Part shown: positions 30,658 through 40,835 of the stretch, one piece after another | Numbering within the stretch: position 1 is the first letter of the stretch | Layout of the letters: each line of letters begins with the position of its first letter | Source: Metridium senile | Lineage: Eukaryota > Cnidaria > Anthozoa > Actiniaria > Metridiidae | Length of the DNA stretch: 64,000 bases | Direction of reading: 5' to 3' | Assembly: GCA_949775045.1 (NCBI GenBank) | Contig: OX459098.1 | Location: 16,167,207-16,231,206 of the forward strand | Made by a program: the position numbers and the translations under genes | Notes under the pieces: generated by a model | Database searches by the model: none | Told to the model about the DNA's origin: nothing | Seen by the model: only the letters and a program-made list of their open reading frames with translations

Positions 30658-30663
30658 TTTATT
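30658..30663 (-). promoter_or_regulatory. Candidate polyadenylation signal of GLO1
   Basis: AATAAA on the minus strand, about 100 bases past the GLO1 stop codon, which is a plausible 3' UTR length. Confidence 0.5.
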
Positions 30664-30764
30664 TTGCCTTTAATTGGTTATTACTGACAGTTATTATGCA
30701 AATTACTTCGAACTGAGGATTCAAGTTCAGCCTTTTGGGCAAAGCTGATGTCTTTCCTTCCAGA

Positions 30765-33700
30765 CTATTGATGACATATTTTTGCCATTCCTTCAGTATT
30801 GAGGATTTCAATCCAATAGTCATCTGGGTCTTTGATGAAAGCAAGTCCTTTCAATTTTCCTGCCAAATACAAAAATAGAAATAAATAGAAATAATATTAC
30901 AATAAGTAAATAGAAACAAACAACACCTACATTAGAAATAAACTTGTTACAGGTTTTACAAGATAAAACTTATGATTTTGATCAATTCTGCTATAGAAGG
31001 ATTTCATGGTAGCCAAATGTTTGTGGTCAAAACAATGGAGCTCTTTAAAGGGAACTGAAATCCTTTGTCATTCATTTCTTTTGTACTTGCCTACAAACAT
31101 ACCCTGAGAGGCTCGAGAGGTGATTTGGGAGAGGAAGAGAAGATGGGAGAGAGCCACTGGCCGCTCGTGGAACCACTCCCCTCTTCTCCTCTTCCTCTCC
31201 CTAATCTCCTCTCGAGCATCTGGGGGGTACCACAAACATGGCTACCATGAAATCCATCTATTCATTTAAATCTTAATCTGTGATATTGGCTTTGGTTTAG
31301 CAACACTTTACACTGTAAATACACCATCAGAAGATGGAATAAATGCATGTGCAGCCATGTCAACATTTGGCTAAATTATGTTGCTATTATTCTAAGGTTG
31401 GAAGGGAACTTACTGATCAATTTTGTAAAAAAGGAAGGCATAATTTTGCCAAATTGAAGCTTTTTCACCAATTGATACAATATGAAGAGCTACATTAAAT
31501 TAATTCTAAAAATGTTAATCTTGACTATCATTAACAACTTCACCACCTACCATCATTTGGCTTCTTGACAAATTGCACTCCAAGCTGTTCAAATCTTTCA
31601 CAAGCTTTATCGACATCAGGAACATAAATTCCAATATGACCTATAAGAAAATGCATATTGTCACAACTGAGAAAGGTCAGCATCTAACTGAGTTGGTTGC
31701 CTATAACTCAACTCGAAGGGGGGCTCCATCTCTTGAGGAAATAAATTGAGATGAATTTGAAGCATTGGATAAGTACACAAATTGAACAGAAATTGGCAAA
31801 ATGACTTTCTATACACTAATTGTAGTGAAAATTTTGATGTGAAATTAATTCTGCTGTTTGCTGTCCCCATGCATGCATAGCCCATTATATGTGCTCTTAT
31901 CGTGTAAATAAAATAGATTACCACAAACACTATTAGATAGAGCGGATTTTGTATGACTGTGCAAACAGCACGGACACAGCACGGTACAGTACAAATGAAA
32001 TTTAGAAAGTTTTTCATGTGCCTATCAAAACACCACAGGTTGGTTACGGCAGTGATTTTGAATGTCTTTATAGAAACTATGGCATGAACACAGCACGGCC
32101 GTGAAGGCACTGCACGGTCATGGCAAAAACTTTGAATCTTTTTATATAAATTACGACACGGTCACGGTACCGTACGTTGCACGGTCATACGAAATCCGCT
32201 CTATACCATGAATGTCATGAGTACAATGGTGTACATGGTGAAGAATATACATTAATAATTGCTCCAAAGAACTATTACAACTATAACATCAACACCCTGT
32301 TGTGTATCTCATTCTATAATATCTTAAATATTCATACCGAATCCTTTTGGCTCTGTATTTCCATTGTGATATGACTGATTAGGATCACTTTCTGTGCCCC
32401 AGTTGCTTCAAACAGAAAGAAATAACATTTAAGTATAGAATTTGTAATAAAAAAAAACAAGTCATCAGAGCAAGGATTGAAAGCTTTTATATAGAATCAA
32501 TAAATCCTTACTGGGTGAGTTCCAGAGTAGCTTTCCTCATGAAAGCCCACTTTGTTCTTTCAACAGGATCCTTTGGAATATCCTCTTCCTTCTCATATCC
32601 CATGAAGTACAATGAGAATTTCATGTCAGAGAAGTGATATCTAGCCAACAATCTGTTAATGAGCAAATAGCATTGATTCAAATGAAAACAGTGACAATAA
32701 TTTATTATACTAATGCATGACCTTTTTCCTGTATGAGGGGGGACATAGGGGATTGCGGTGTTGCAATGTTGATGAATATTTCCTGTGGTGTTGTGGTGAA
32801 AAGTTTTTCAAAATGCGGTGTTGCGGTGATGTAAGCCTTAGGGTGCAGTGTTGCGTGATGTAAATTGCCTTAGGTGTACAGTGTTTGTCTTTTCAAAGCT
32901 ACGGTGTGTGGTGAATTTTTAAGCTGTGGTGTTTAATTGTAGTGTTTGGCGAGAGATAAATTGTGATGTATAATTGCCAAAGTAAATGTTGCCCCCCTCC
33001 CCCCCCCCCCCCTTCCTGTACCTTCATGCATCCCTGTTAGATCTTTATACAATCATGGCCCGTTTAACACTTAAGAGGACAGACAAATCATTGGTAAAAT
33101 TAGCCTGCGTGGCCGGCTCTTGGGGACGAGGAGGGAAGGGGAGGGAGTGGGGGTGGAAGGAAAGGGAAAGGAGAGCCTGCTAGCAAACCCCACTTTTTCG
33201 TGTACCCGCCTACTTCAAGACACTTCAAAACATCAAATTATTCAGCCAATCATAGTATACAACAGAGTTTATAGGAAGTGATCTGGAAGTTGTCACTTTT
33301 ACCTGTCGACCGTTGAGTTTGTAAACAAGAGCCAGCGACTTCATATTATCAAATCTTTATTATTTTAATACCTATATCATTTGAAATAAAACTATGTTAT
33401 ACAATGCCTCAAACCCTGCAGTTTACGTTGTGTTAGAAACTATCTGAACTCATTCTATCGCATTGATCTTTCACAATGCTTTTGCGGCAACCAAAACAAC
33501 AGCTCAACTTTCTTCTTGATCTTTGACCTTTGAAGAAGCTTGAAATACTTTTACAATAAAAATATATACGACTTTCATTATAATGACTGTATTGGGAATC
33601 AAAGCCAAAACATCTTTACCTTTGAGTAAATCGTCAGCAGCTTTTTGTTGTTGTCTGTTTTCAAGTCTCCGAAGAAGTCTTATTAGAACAAGCACGTGAA

Positions 33701-34311
33701 GACGCTAAGTTAGTAACATTGCGTCGAATTACAAATACTATGATTGACAGCGTCATGCTTCATTTTGACCAACAGGTACACGAAAATGTGGGGTTTGCTA
33801 GCAGGCTCTCCTTTCCCTTTCCTTCCTCCTCCACCCCCTCCCCTCCCCTCCTCGTCCCCAATTCCCCAAGAGCCGTCCACGCAGGCTATGGTAAAATTTG
33901 TTTGTCTAAGGGACAGACCATTAGAAAAACTCGGGGGGGAAATAGCATTGCATAATTGCTTTGGGGAGGAGGGGGTACGTTAATTGCTAAAGAAAATGTA
34001 TTTATTTTTTGTATATTTTTTCAACAACAACGGTCATAAGAATGTTACAATGCCGCAACAATTTTGAGCATGATTGTAGTTTGGAAGAAGAAGTACGAAA
34101 CACAACAAGTATAAACACATGTACAATGATCTGCATATAATGACCAACATAATATCTTGAAAACTGACCTCATTCCAAGCACACGAGAATAAAAATCCAA
34201 AGAAACATTTGGATCTTTAACTCGCAGCATTGTTTGCTGGAAAATGAAATCCTTAGTACTTGAGTCAGGAGTACTAAGCGCCTTATCCACATCGCCGTCA
34301 GAAAGAGCCAT
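30765..34311 (-). CDS. GLO1: Lactoylglutathione lyase (glyoxalase I), 5 exons
   Basis: Exons in transcript order on the minus strand are 34311-34169, 32640-32512, 32405-32338, 31640-31551 and 30859-30765. All have GT-AG borders and splice in frame to 174 residues, close to the 184 of the human enzyme. The enzyme isomerises the methylglyoxal-glutathione hemithioacetal to S-lactoylglutathione in the cytosol. Zinc ligands are all present by alignment: Q26 in [15 protein letters not shown]88 in ATLELTHNWGT, H115 in GFGHIGI and E161 in DYWIEIL. Two glyoxalase-fold modules are visible, about 22-100 and 110-165. Intron 1 holds a 788 bp transposable element and introns 3-4 hold smaller foldbacks. It is divergent from the UQCC3-like gene, with 108 bp between start codons. 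Confidence 0.97.
30999..31255. mobile_element. Foldback element, GLO1 intron 4
   Basis: GGATTTCATGGTAGCCAAAT and GGCTACCATGAAATCC are inverted at the ends. An inner pair (CTCGAGAGGTGATTTGGGAG and its counterpart) makes a nested stem. Confidence 0.7.
31938..32203. mobile_element. Foldback element, GLO1 intron 3
   Basis: TAGAGCGGATTTTGTATGAC at the left matches GTCATACGAAATCCGCTCTA at the right. The interior repeats GCACGG words (CAGCACGGTACAGTAC and related) on both arms. Confidence 0.75.
33101..33888. mobile_element. 788 bp inverted-repeat transposon (TAGCCTGCG family), GLO1 intron 1
   Basis: Terminal inverted repeats of about 100 bp start TAGCCTGCGTGGCCGGCTC and run through a G/A-rich GGAAGGAAAGGGAAAGGAG stretch to CTGCTAGCAAACCCCAC. 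It is flanked by TGGTAAAAT at 33092-33100 and 33889-33897, a 9 bp target duplication. The interior is unrelated to the small members of the family and holds a short open frame on the minus strand, described separately. A Mutator-like origin is inferred from the 9 bp duplication and long inverted repeats. Confidence 0.88.
33504..33695 (-). pseudogene. Possible RecQ-helicase-like fragment inside the 788 bp element
   Basis: A 63-codon frame contains [20 protein letters not shown] followed by IPN. This resembles the motif 0 to motif I region of RecQ-family helicases (a Q-x-x-AI...LL-GKDVLA-LP stretch), but the following TGFGKS Walker A is absent. If right, it is a gene fragment carried by a transposable element. 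The match is short and by eye only. Confidence 0.3.
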
Positions 34312-34419
34312 GATTTTAGAGATTATTATATATCGACGTTCAAACAATCGCTTGAGCCAATTTCAACAAGGCGTTCCACTCTGCATACAGGAGGCCTGGT
34401 ACCTAATACACAAAACAAG
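34312..34419. promoter_or_regulatory. Shared divergent promoter region of GLO1 and the UQCC3-like gene
   Basis: 108 bp lie between the two start codons. The segment includes GAGCCAATTT (a CCAAT box) near its middle. No TATA box in a standard position is seen for either side. Confidence 0.5.
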
Positions 34420-35911
34420 ATGGTGTCCGTGAGGAGATATATTTTTGCCCTTGCAGCGTCTGCGGGAATATTTGGAGGAGGATGGCTTTTGATGAAAGTA
34501 ACTACACCAGATAGAGAAACTATGCTAAAGGTAATTCTAGTTTTTGATGGTTTTTCGTATTTCTGGAATTTATATACATTACATTGCACGGTCATTGCAT
34601 AACATGTGGAACATAAGGAGTCGTACCGGTAGTCGTACCTATTATCGCGCACATCCGAATTATCGTGCTTTTCGTAAAAAATAATATATATCTTCTAAAA
34701 AGCCTGCTTCAAAATAATTTAAAACAATAATGGCTGCTTATTTTGTTGCAACCAACTTTTTTGGTCCACGTTTTTCAATAAACTTTTACGCAGAATAGAA
34801 GATTTATATTATTTTTTTACGAAAAGCACGATAATAGGATGTGCGCGATAATAGGTACGACTACCTTATTTAAAAGTTCCTTGTTGTGTGTAAGATAAGT
34901 TTTTTTCCTACAAACAATTTGAATAGTGTTTTTATTCACTACGTAAAAGCAAAGAATTTTCAAGGATTAGGTCCAAAGTGGATTTTTCAGGGATAAAATG
35001 AGAATATAGAAAAGCGTTTTTTAGAAGAGAGTTTCAAATTTTGTTTGCATGTGCATGTAAGAATAATTGTTTATACATTTTACATGCTACCATGAATCTG
35101 ATTGGCCGAGAGCATACAGTGAATTTTCGAAAACATGTGAACTTAACAAGATAATTCTATTATCCTTAGTATAAATAGATCTATTCTGTCAAGTTCCCAG
35201 GCTCCCTCCATTCTCAGGGAGATGATATGAAAATTGCAGTGGGATTTGCTTGTTATTGTCTCTTTTACCTGATTATAATTGTACTTTTACTTTATCAAAT
35301 TTATAATAAAACAATTATTAAATAATTTCGGTGTGTTCCCATGATATCGTAAACTAGACACCATCTAGTCGATCACTCAGGCTTCAAATGAGACATGTCA
35401 TTGTTGCTAGGAACGCCTGGGACATGAGGATGACGACAATGACGAAAAAAGAACCCTTTGTATTGTTAGACTTGGACTTTTCCGTAGTAATTATTAAGAC
35501 CTTGAGTCAGTATTACCCCAGTCTTGATAATTTATGATATCATGCTCAACCTCATGCAATAATTGTTTAATATATGTCGACAGAATGGAAAAATCTCATA
35601 CATTTTCGTTTTTTGTCAATACTTTTATCTCAGTTACCATATGTTATTATTATTGCTTTATTGTTAATATTATTCAAAATAATTATCGTTGTAGAGAGTG
35701 CTAGGAGAATCCATTTCTCATCTAGCCTTTATTTAACTTTTGTTGTTAATATCTTTATCAGAGGCTATCACAAGATGAAGTTACACTAAAAGAAACAGAG
35801 AGGCGAAATAAAGAACTCTTCAAAGTATTGTCTGATAACACAAAACTGGACAAACCTGTTTGGCAAGTTAAAGGAAGACCTGAACTAGATGAATTGATGA
35901 AAAAGAAGTGA
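34420..35911 (+). CDS. UQCC3: UQCC3-like complex III assembly factor, 2 exons
   Basis: Exon 1 is 34420-34530 and exon 2 is 35762-35911, joined in phase 0 to give 86 residues; human UQCC3 has 93. The N-terminus MVSVRRYIFALAASAGIFGG starts a single membrane helix (about residues 7-26), followed by VTTPDRETMLK, which fits the VTPGERRKQEMLK segment I recall from the vertebrate protein. A charged amphipathic helix and a conserved-looking WQVKGRPELD end follow. The family sits in the inner mitochondrial membrane and stabilises newly made cytochrome b during complex III assembly. The intron carries a foldback element. The family is short and diverges fast, so the assignment rests on layout and the TP..R..ML match. 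Confidence 0.72.
34629..34864. mobile_element. Foldback element, UQCC3-like intron
   Basis: GTAGTCGTACCTATTATCGC and its complement form the ends. The arms run about 70 bp through ATCGTGCTTTTCGTAAAAAA. Confidence 0.8.
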
Positions 35912-36082
35912 ATGTAAATGTATGGAAAATGCAGATCAACCAAATGGATTAAACACAATCAAAAGTCCTAAGATCAAACCACAGGGAGCCCAAGATGTTA
36001 TATTTTTGCATATAATTGGACTAATGATAAAAAGACACTTTGACAACAGACTTTTTCACGGTTCACGTCCACAACCTAACAC

Positions 36083-36204
36083 CGATAGAGTGTAAATTAT
36101 ATATTCTTTACAATTTGACTGCAGCTCACAACAAATTAAGGAACACTTCAAATTATTTAATCAAATTATAAAGAATATACTACACTCTATTGAGGCTGAG
36201 CTTG
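36083..36204. mobile_element. Foldback element (GCCTCGATAG family), copy 1
   Basis: CGATAGAGTGTAAATTATAT and its inverted ATATACTACACTCTATTGAGG enclose a short centre with AGCTCACAACAAATTAAGGAA. A related element lies at 55118-55293. Confidence 0.65.
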
Positions 36205-36750
36205 TTCTATTTTAACTACAAAAAGGTCTATTGCCAAGGATTTTCAATTTGAAAAAGAGTTGTCTGTGCATCGGTGCATATATTACATCAGTATGCACAT
36301 AGTTACAAGAGAAGACATCTATTAATTATGCTATGCAATAAGGAGCTGTGTAAATACAAAACAAGATGATACGAAGTAACACTGAATGTTGAGCAATAAT
36401 TTATTGTGGTATACAATAATCAAGAGCAACCTTTTTGAAATATCTATGTAATATTCTGTACACAAAACTTTATTTCTATTAAGAAATTTAGTAAATAAAA
36501 AGTTAATATGGTATCTTTTCATAATATCTTTTCCTGTTAATATAATTTTTTTACAAAACAGTTTATTATTATGTGCAGATGCTTGAGTTGAAGTTTGTCA
36601 ATCACATTAAGTTATTAATTGTTGTAATGATGTAAAAAATATTTCCCCACAATTTGATAGCCTTTTTTCAGTTCAATATTTGACCAACCAGGTCATTGCT
36701 TAATTTAGTTCTTTCTGTCCCAATAGGAGTATGGAATTACAATAATATAA

Positions 36751-37089
36751 TCATGGTTCTTGAGCTGTTTGTGCCACTTTTTCATAGAAATACCTCGCAG
36801 TTTCACTGTCCCTTTTCTCTAGTCCATCAACAAATCGATTCTTTTCTGTATCTGTCCAAGTATTCAACCATTTCTCTAACATTCGTAGCTGGCATTGATA
36901 TATGTCATGGCCATCGTTATCCTGAATACCCAAAGAACCCATTGCATCGTATAATGAACAAACCTGGCGAGGCACAACCTTTGAAACAAGATAATCCATG
37001 AATTTTAGACGCTGATGTGGACCCCAGCAATCAAACCACGACCATACAATGGCCATTTGCTCTTTAGTCTTATCAGTATATGTATCCAT
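36751..37089 (-). CDS. C14orf119 family protein, single exon
   Basis: An uninterrupted 112-residue frame starting at the ATG at 37089. It contains IVWSWFDCWGPHQRLKFMDY, LVSKVVPRQVCSLYDAMGSL, QCQLRMLEKWLNTWTDTEKN and a final ARYFYEKVAQTAQ. These match, in order and spacing, the C14orf119 protein as I recall it (CILHWFANWSGPQRERFLED, LVAKAVPEKL, ECQLHLWDQWFRGW, FYQAVAATAG). The human protein is longer at the N-terminus. Function is not established; it is a soluble, helical, widely conserved animal protein. It is divergent from the GON7-like gene and convergent with the UQCC3-like gene. Confidence 0.85.
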   Translation of the reverse strand: MDTYTDKTKEQMAIVWSWFDCWGPHQRLKFMDYLVSKVVPRQVCSLYDAMGSLGIQDNDGHDIYQCQLRMLEKWLNTWTDTEKNRFVDGLEKRDSETARYFYEKVAQTAQEP

Positions 37090-37414
37090 AATATTTTGCG
37101 ACGAAAAAATTCATAATATCCATATCATTATCGTTGCTTTACATTTGGGATTTGTGAGAGGCCTTTTCTCCAACGTCAAAAACGTCATTAAAATACTCTT
37201 TAGACGACGTTCTTGCTCCTTTTTAACTCCTGTTGTATCTTAACACACTATAATAACACCTAGTTTACTTATCTTCACGACCAGCGCGTGATATCAACAG
37301 ACAAAATGACTATTCGAGCCTACAGCGTTCGAGAAATCGCCAGGAAGTACAATTTCACAAGGCGTTATTTTCAAAAACACGTTTAGGTCTGGGAACTAAA
37401 AGTGGAAATCAAAG
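37090..37414. promoter_or_regulatory. Divergent promoter region of the C14orf119-like and GON7-like genes
   Basis: 325 bp between start codons, without an obvious TATA box on either side. No repeat element has inserted here, although the flanking introns are full of them. Confidence 0.45.
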
Positions 37415-39954
37415 ATGGCGGGCGTAGTAACTGCAAATCTTACTCTAAGAAACGGAGAATGCAAAGAATATAAAGAAGTAATATCCAAGCAAATTGAACC
37501 TCAAGGACGAAAATTAGATGGTCTTATAAACTCACTTACAAAAATACAGAAAAATATTAATAATAGTTTGACAGAAGTAGTCGAAGCAGAGAGAGGGGCA
37601 TCAAACACAACCAAACAAGCACAAGGTACTTTTGAAGAATAAATTTGCACATTAATATGATGATAACGATAGTAATTATTAATATGATGATATTCAAGAT
37701 GGCATTGAAGATAATGGTGATTATTGTATGAAGAATGGATGGTGAGGGTGATGATGATAGTGATGATGATTGATAAAATTGCAGAGCTGCCAACCCCGGA
37801 CGAATTCAAATCTTGAGTTCAGGATAATTGAGAAAAAGTCCGCCATTTTGATCGATAAACCCCGAATTTCCGCCATTTTGTTTATCTCGTTAAAAGTAAC
37901 GAACCAAAAAAAAAAAAAAAACCGTACACATAAAATCACAGGCAAATCTATCGATTTTATCCCGGCATCTCGAAATCGAGGAAACTACGGAAACTGAGGA
38001 AACTACGGAAACTACGGAAACTACGGAAACTCAACTTTCCCTAAATCGCTTAAAATGCTTAATAAACTATGTAAGCATTCTATTTTGGCTTTTTTGCTTA
38101 ATATTAAGCCTAAAGGTTAACGAGAAGCGATTAATTCATGCTCAGTGGCTATTCGTACGTCACCCGTACCCCCAGGGGGGGGGGGGGGGGGGTACTCCCT
38201 TATATTTACTATACGGGGACGTTCCGCCAAATAGGGTATGGTTTTTTGCCTTGGCGTCTTGAATAGGGTATACAATTTAGCCTAATTTGCTTAAATTGCC
38301 TTACCTAGGGTATACAATTTCCCCCTTGAGTCTTGGATAGGGTCTACTTTTTACCAATTTGTCTTGAAATAGGGTACATATTTTTAGGATTCTGCTGTCT
38401 TAAATAGGGTCAGGGTTTAGAGGTACCAGCGGAACGTCCCCGTCAGAAACTGGGTCAAGTACCCCCCCCGGGCCCGTACCCGGACTTGTGTTTGCTATTG
38501 GTACGTGAGTCAAAATTATTTAGATTTTCACAGTGATTCTACAAATATCTCTTTTTCACGCTTTCTTGTTGTATACAATACTATTAAAGTTGTAATTTAA
38601 TAGTGTCATCGAAGTCCTAATACTAAGTGCGTGACATTTACAGTCGTGTACGAACGAGTTGAAGAAAATTGTAAGTGTCGCGAAATGAGTCGTTTGCCTA
38701 CTATGTATACAGACTCGTATAATTACTCTGAATCAGTTTAATATAGCTTAAGATAATCGCTTACTCCATCTAAACGAATATATCGTATCTTCTTTACTGA
38801 AATAATACAGAATAATACAGACTCACATACCAATAGCAAACACAAGTTCGGGTACGGGTGACGTACGAATAGCCACTGAGCATGAATTAATCGCTTCTCG
38901 TTAGTCTTTAGGATTAATATTAAGCAAAAAAAGCCAAAATAGATTGCTTACATAGTTTATTAAGCATTTTAAGCGATTTGGGGAAAGTTGAGTTTCCGTA
39001 GTTTCCGTAGTTTCCGTAGTTTCCGTAGTTTCCTCAGTTTCCGTAGTTTCCTCGATTTCGAGATGCCGTTTTTATCCATTATCCGGGAGATGTACCCGTT
39101 ATCCGGGAGATTTCAATCTTATCCAGGGAGACAAGGCTCAAATCCTGGAGACTCCCGGATTATCCGGGAGGGTTGGCAGCTATGAAATTGACACTAATAG
39201 GGGCTTTCATTTATTAGTGTGTCAGGTGTGTAGGCGAGTGTCGACAAAATTGAGGGGGGCTTGCGTTATTTTCGGAAGCTATATAGGGAGTGGTAATAAT
39301 TGTATGTAGCTTTAGTAAAAAAGTGGACAAATATGGGGGGGGGGGGGGGGGGGGCTATGATATTTTTTGCCAACTATAAAGGCAACATACACTAATACAT
39401 GAAAGCCCCCTAATGACGAGAACGACAGTGAGAAGCTAAATAACCTTCAGTAAATATTTGATTATTGTATAGATGATGGAAATAATCATAATCATCATCA
39501 ATGAAAATGATATGATCATAATAATAATACTAAGCCATATTTAGTTTATTACCCTGCGAGCAGAGTCTCCTTTGCCTTCCCCGTGAGAGAGACTCTGCTC
39601 GCAGGGTATTAGTTTATTTGAAGCATAATTTTTTTTTTTTTCGAAGACAGATTGTTTATATAGATTACCATTATTTAATTCCTCCTCAGGCAACTCCAAC
39701 TCCTTAATTCCTCGTCTGGTCTACCCTCCCTGACTCCTAAATACACTTTCCTAAATCTAAAGCCCATGGCAGCGATGCCCTAGGAGGTGCCTATCCATTA
39801 TTCATCATTATTTAAAATTGCAGGTGATAACTTTGAAGATGATGATGACGATGATGATGAAGAAGATAATGATGATGATCAAAACAATCATACAATAAAT
39901 ACTTCAGCAGATAAAGGCAATAGTGAACCCATTCCTAAAAAGCTGAAAGTATGA
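37415..39954 (+). CDS. GON7: GON7-like KEOPS complex subunit, 2 exons
   Basis: Exon 1 is 37415-37625 and exon 2 is 39824-39954, joined in phase 1 to give 113 residues. Human GON7 has 100. Exon 1 encodes a helical stretch (KLDGLINSLTKIQKNINNSL, then TEVVEAE). Exon 2 starts with a long acidic run (about 16 Asp/Glu in a row with breaks) and ends NSEPIPKKLKV. This order (a helix with L-G-L...KM--L, acidic stretch, NN-T, a basic PK(R/K)-type C-terminus) is that of the intrinsically disordered GON7. That protein binds LAGE3 in the KEOPS complex, which makes t6A on tRNAs reading ANN codons. Sequence identity is low, so this is a structural-layout match. The 2.2 kb intron carries three nested or adjacent mobile elements. 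Confidence 0.6.
37785..39181. mobile_element. 1.4 kb transposon with very long inverted repeats, GON7-like intron
   Basis: The ends AGCTGCCAACCC and GGGTTGGCAGCT are inverted. Inside them, the arms match over several hundred bp: a GGAAACTAC minisatellite, AAGCGATTAATTCATGCTC, GGCTATTCGTACGTCACCCG, and GTTTGCTATTGGTA near the inner ends. The left arm is interrupted by a second element at 38172-38472. No transposase frame is seen. Confidence 0.85.
38172..38472. mobile_element. 301 bp nested element with C/G-run ends and 9 bp target duplication
   Basis: It begins CCAGGGG... (a run of about 20 G) and ends with CCCCCCCCGGG. Internal inverted parts are CGGGGACGTTCCGCC and AGCGGAACGTCCCCG. It is flanked by CCCGTACCC at 38163-38171 and 38473-38481. 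The opposite arm of the host element has the corresponding site once (CGGGTACGGGTG on the plus strand near 38855), showing the pre-insertion state. Confidence 0.88.
39197..39412. mobile_element. Foldback element, GON7-like intron
   Basis: TAGGGGCTTTCATTTATTAG at the left is matched by an inverted CTAATACATGAAAGCCCCCTA at the right. A run of about 18 G lies near 39337. Confidence 0.65.
39550..39608. mobile_element. 59 bp micro-palindrome insertion (TACCCTGCG) with 9 bp target duplication
   Basis: Perfect 20 bp inverted arms TACCCTGCGAGCAGAGTCTC and its complement surround a 19 bp centre. TTAGTTTAT flanks it at 39541-39549 and 39609-39617. The termini resemble the TAGCCTGCG ends of the 39 bp and 788 bp elements. 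Confidence 0.9.
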
Positions 39955-40142
39955 TACACATTTAGGTCTTACAAATTTCAAAGGAGGAATAATCACAATG
40001 TGAATACTACAGACGCATTAAGACATGGCGCCTAGGCAACCTATCAAGAGAAAACCGATACATGTCATAGATGTGTAGTTTGCATTGCATCTAAATATAC
40101 CACATGATACCTGTGTCTCAAAGTAGAAGAAAATTGGAATGA

Positions 40143-40148
40143 AATAAA
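40143..40148 (+). promoter_or_regulatory. Candidate polyadenylation signal of the GON7-like gene
   Basis: AATAAA about 190 bases after the stop codon. Confidence 0.4.
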
Positions 40149-40231
40149 ATATAAGTGATGCTAGTTTTTGGATTCACAAAAATCAAGTAAATAGAGGGAG
40201 AATTAGAAAAAGGATTGAAAAAGGGAACAAA

Positions 40232-40835
40232 TTTTTGTTTGTTTGTGTTTTTGTTGTTTGTTTGTCTGTTGTTTGTTTGTTTGTTTGTTTGTTAGCTGTT
40301 TTGCTTCAGTTGTTTGTTAGTTTGACTGTTGTAGGTTGAATTCTTTGTCTGTTGTTTGTTTGTAACTTCAATAGTTTGTTTATTTGTTTGCTAGTTTTTT
40401 TTTCTTCAGTTATTTATGTGTTTGTTAGTTTGTCTGTTGTAGGTTTGATTGTTTGTTGTTTTGCTTCAGTTGCTTGTGTGTTAATTTGTTAGTTTGTTTG
40501 TCAGTTGATTGTTAGTTTGTTTATCTGTTTGTCAGTTTTTTGTTTCAATTTTTTGTTTATCTGTGTGTTAGTTTTTTTATTCAGTTTTTTGTGTGTTTCT
40601 TTGGTTTGATATTTTGTTTGTCTGTTTGTTTGTTTGTTTGTTATTCTTTTGTTTCAGTTTTTTGTATGTTTGTCTGTTGTTTGTAGGTTTGGTAGATTCT
40701 TTGTCTGTTTCTTTGTCTGTCTGTCTGTCTGTTTGTTTGTTTGTTTGTTTGTTTGTTTGTTTGTCTGTCTGTTTGTTTGTTTGTCTGTTTGTTTGTCTGT
40801 TTGTTTGTTTGTCTGTTTGTTTGTTCTACTTCATT
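40232..40835. repeat. Degenerate (TTTG)n/(TCTG)n microsatellite
   Basis: About 600 bp dominated by TTTG and TCTG tetramers, purest at 40705-40832. Long frames on both strands here are tetramer by-products, not genes. Confidence 0.9.
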
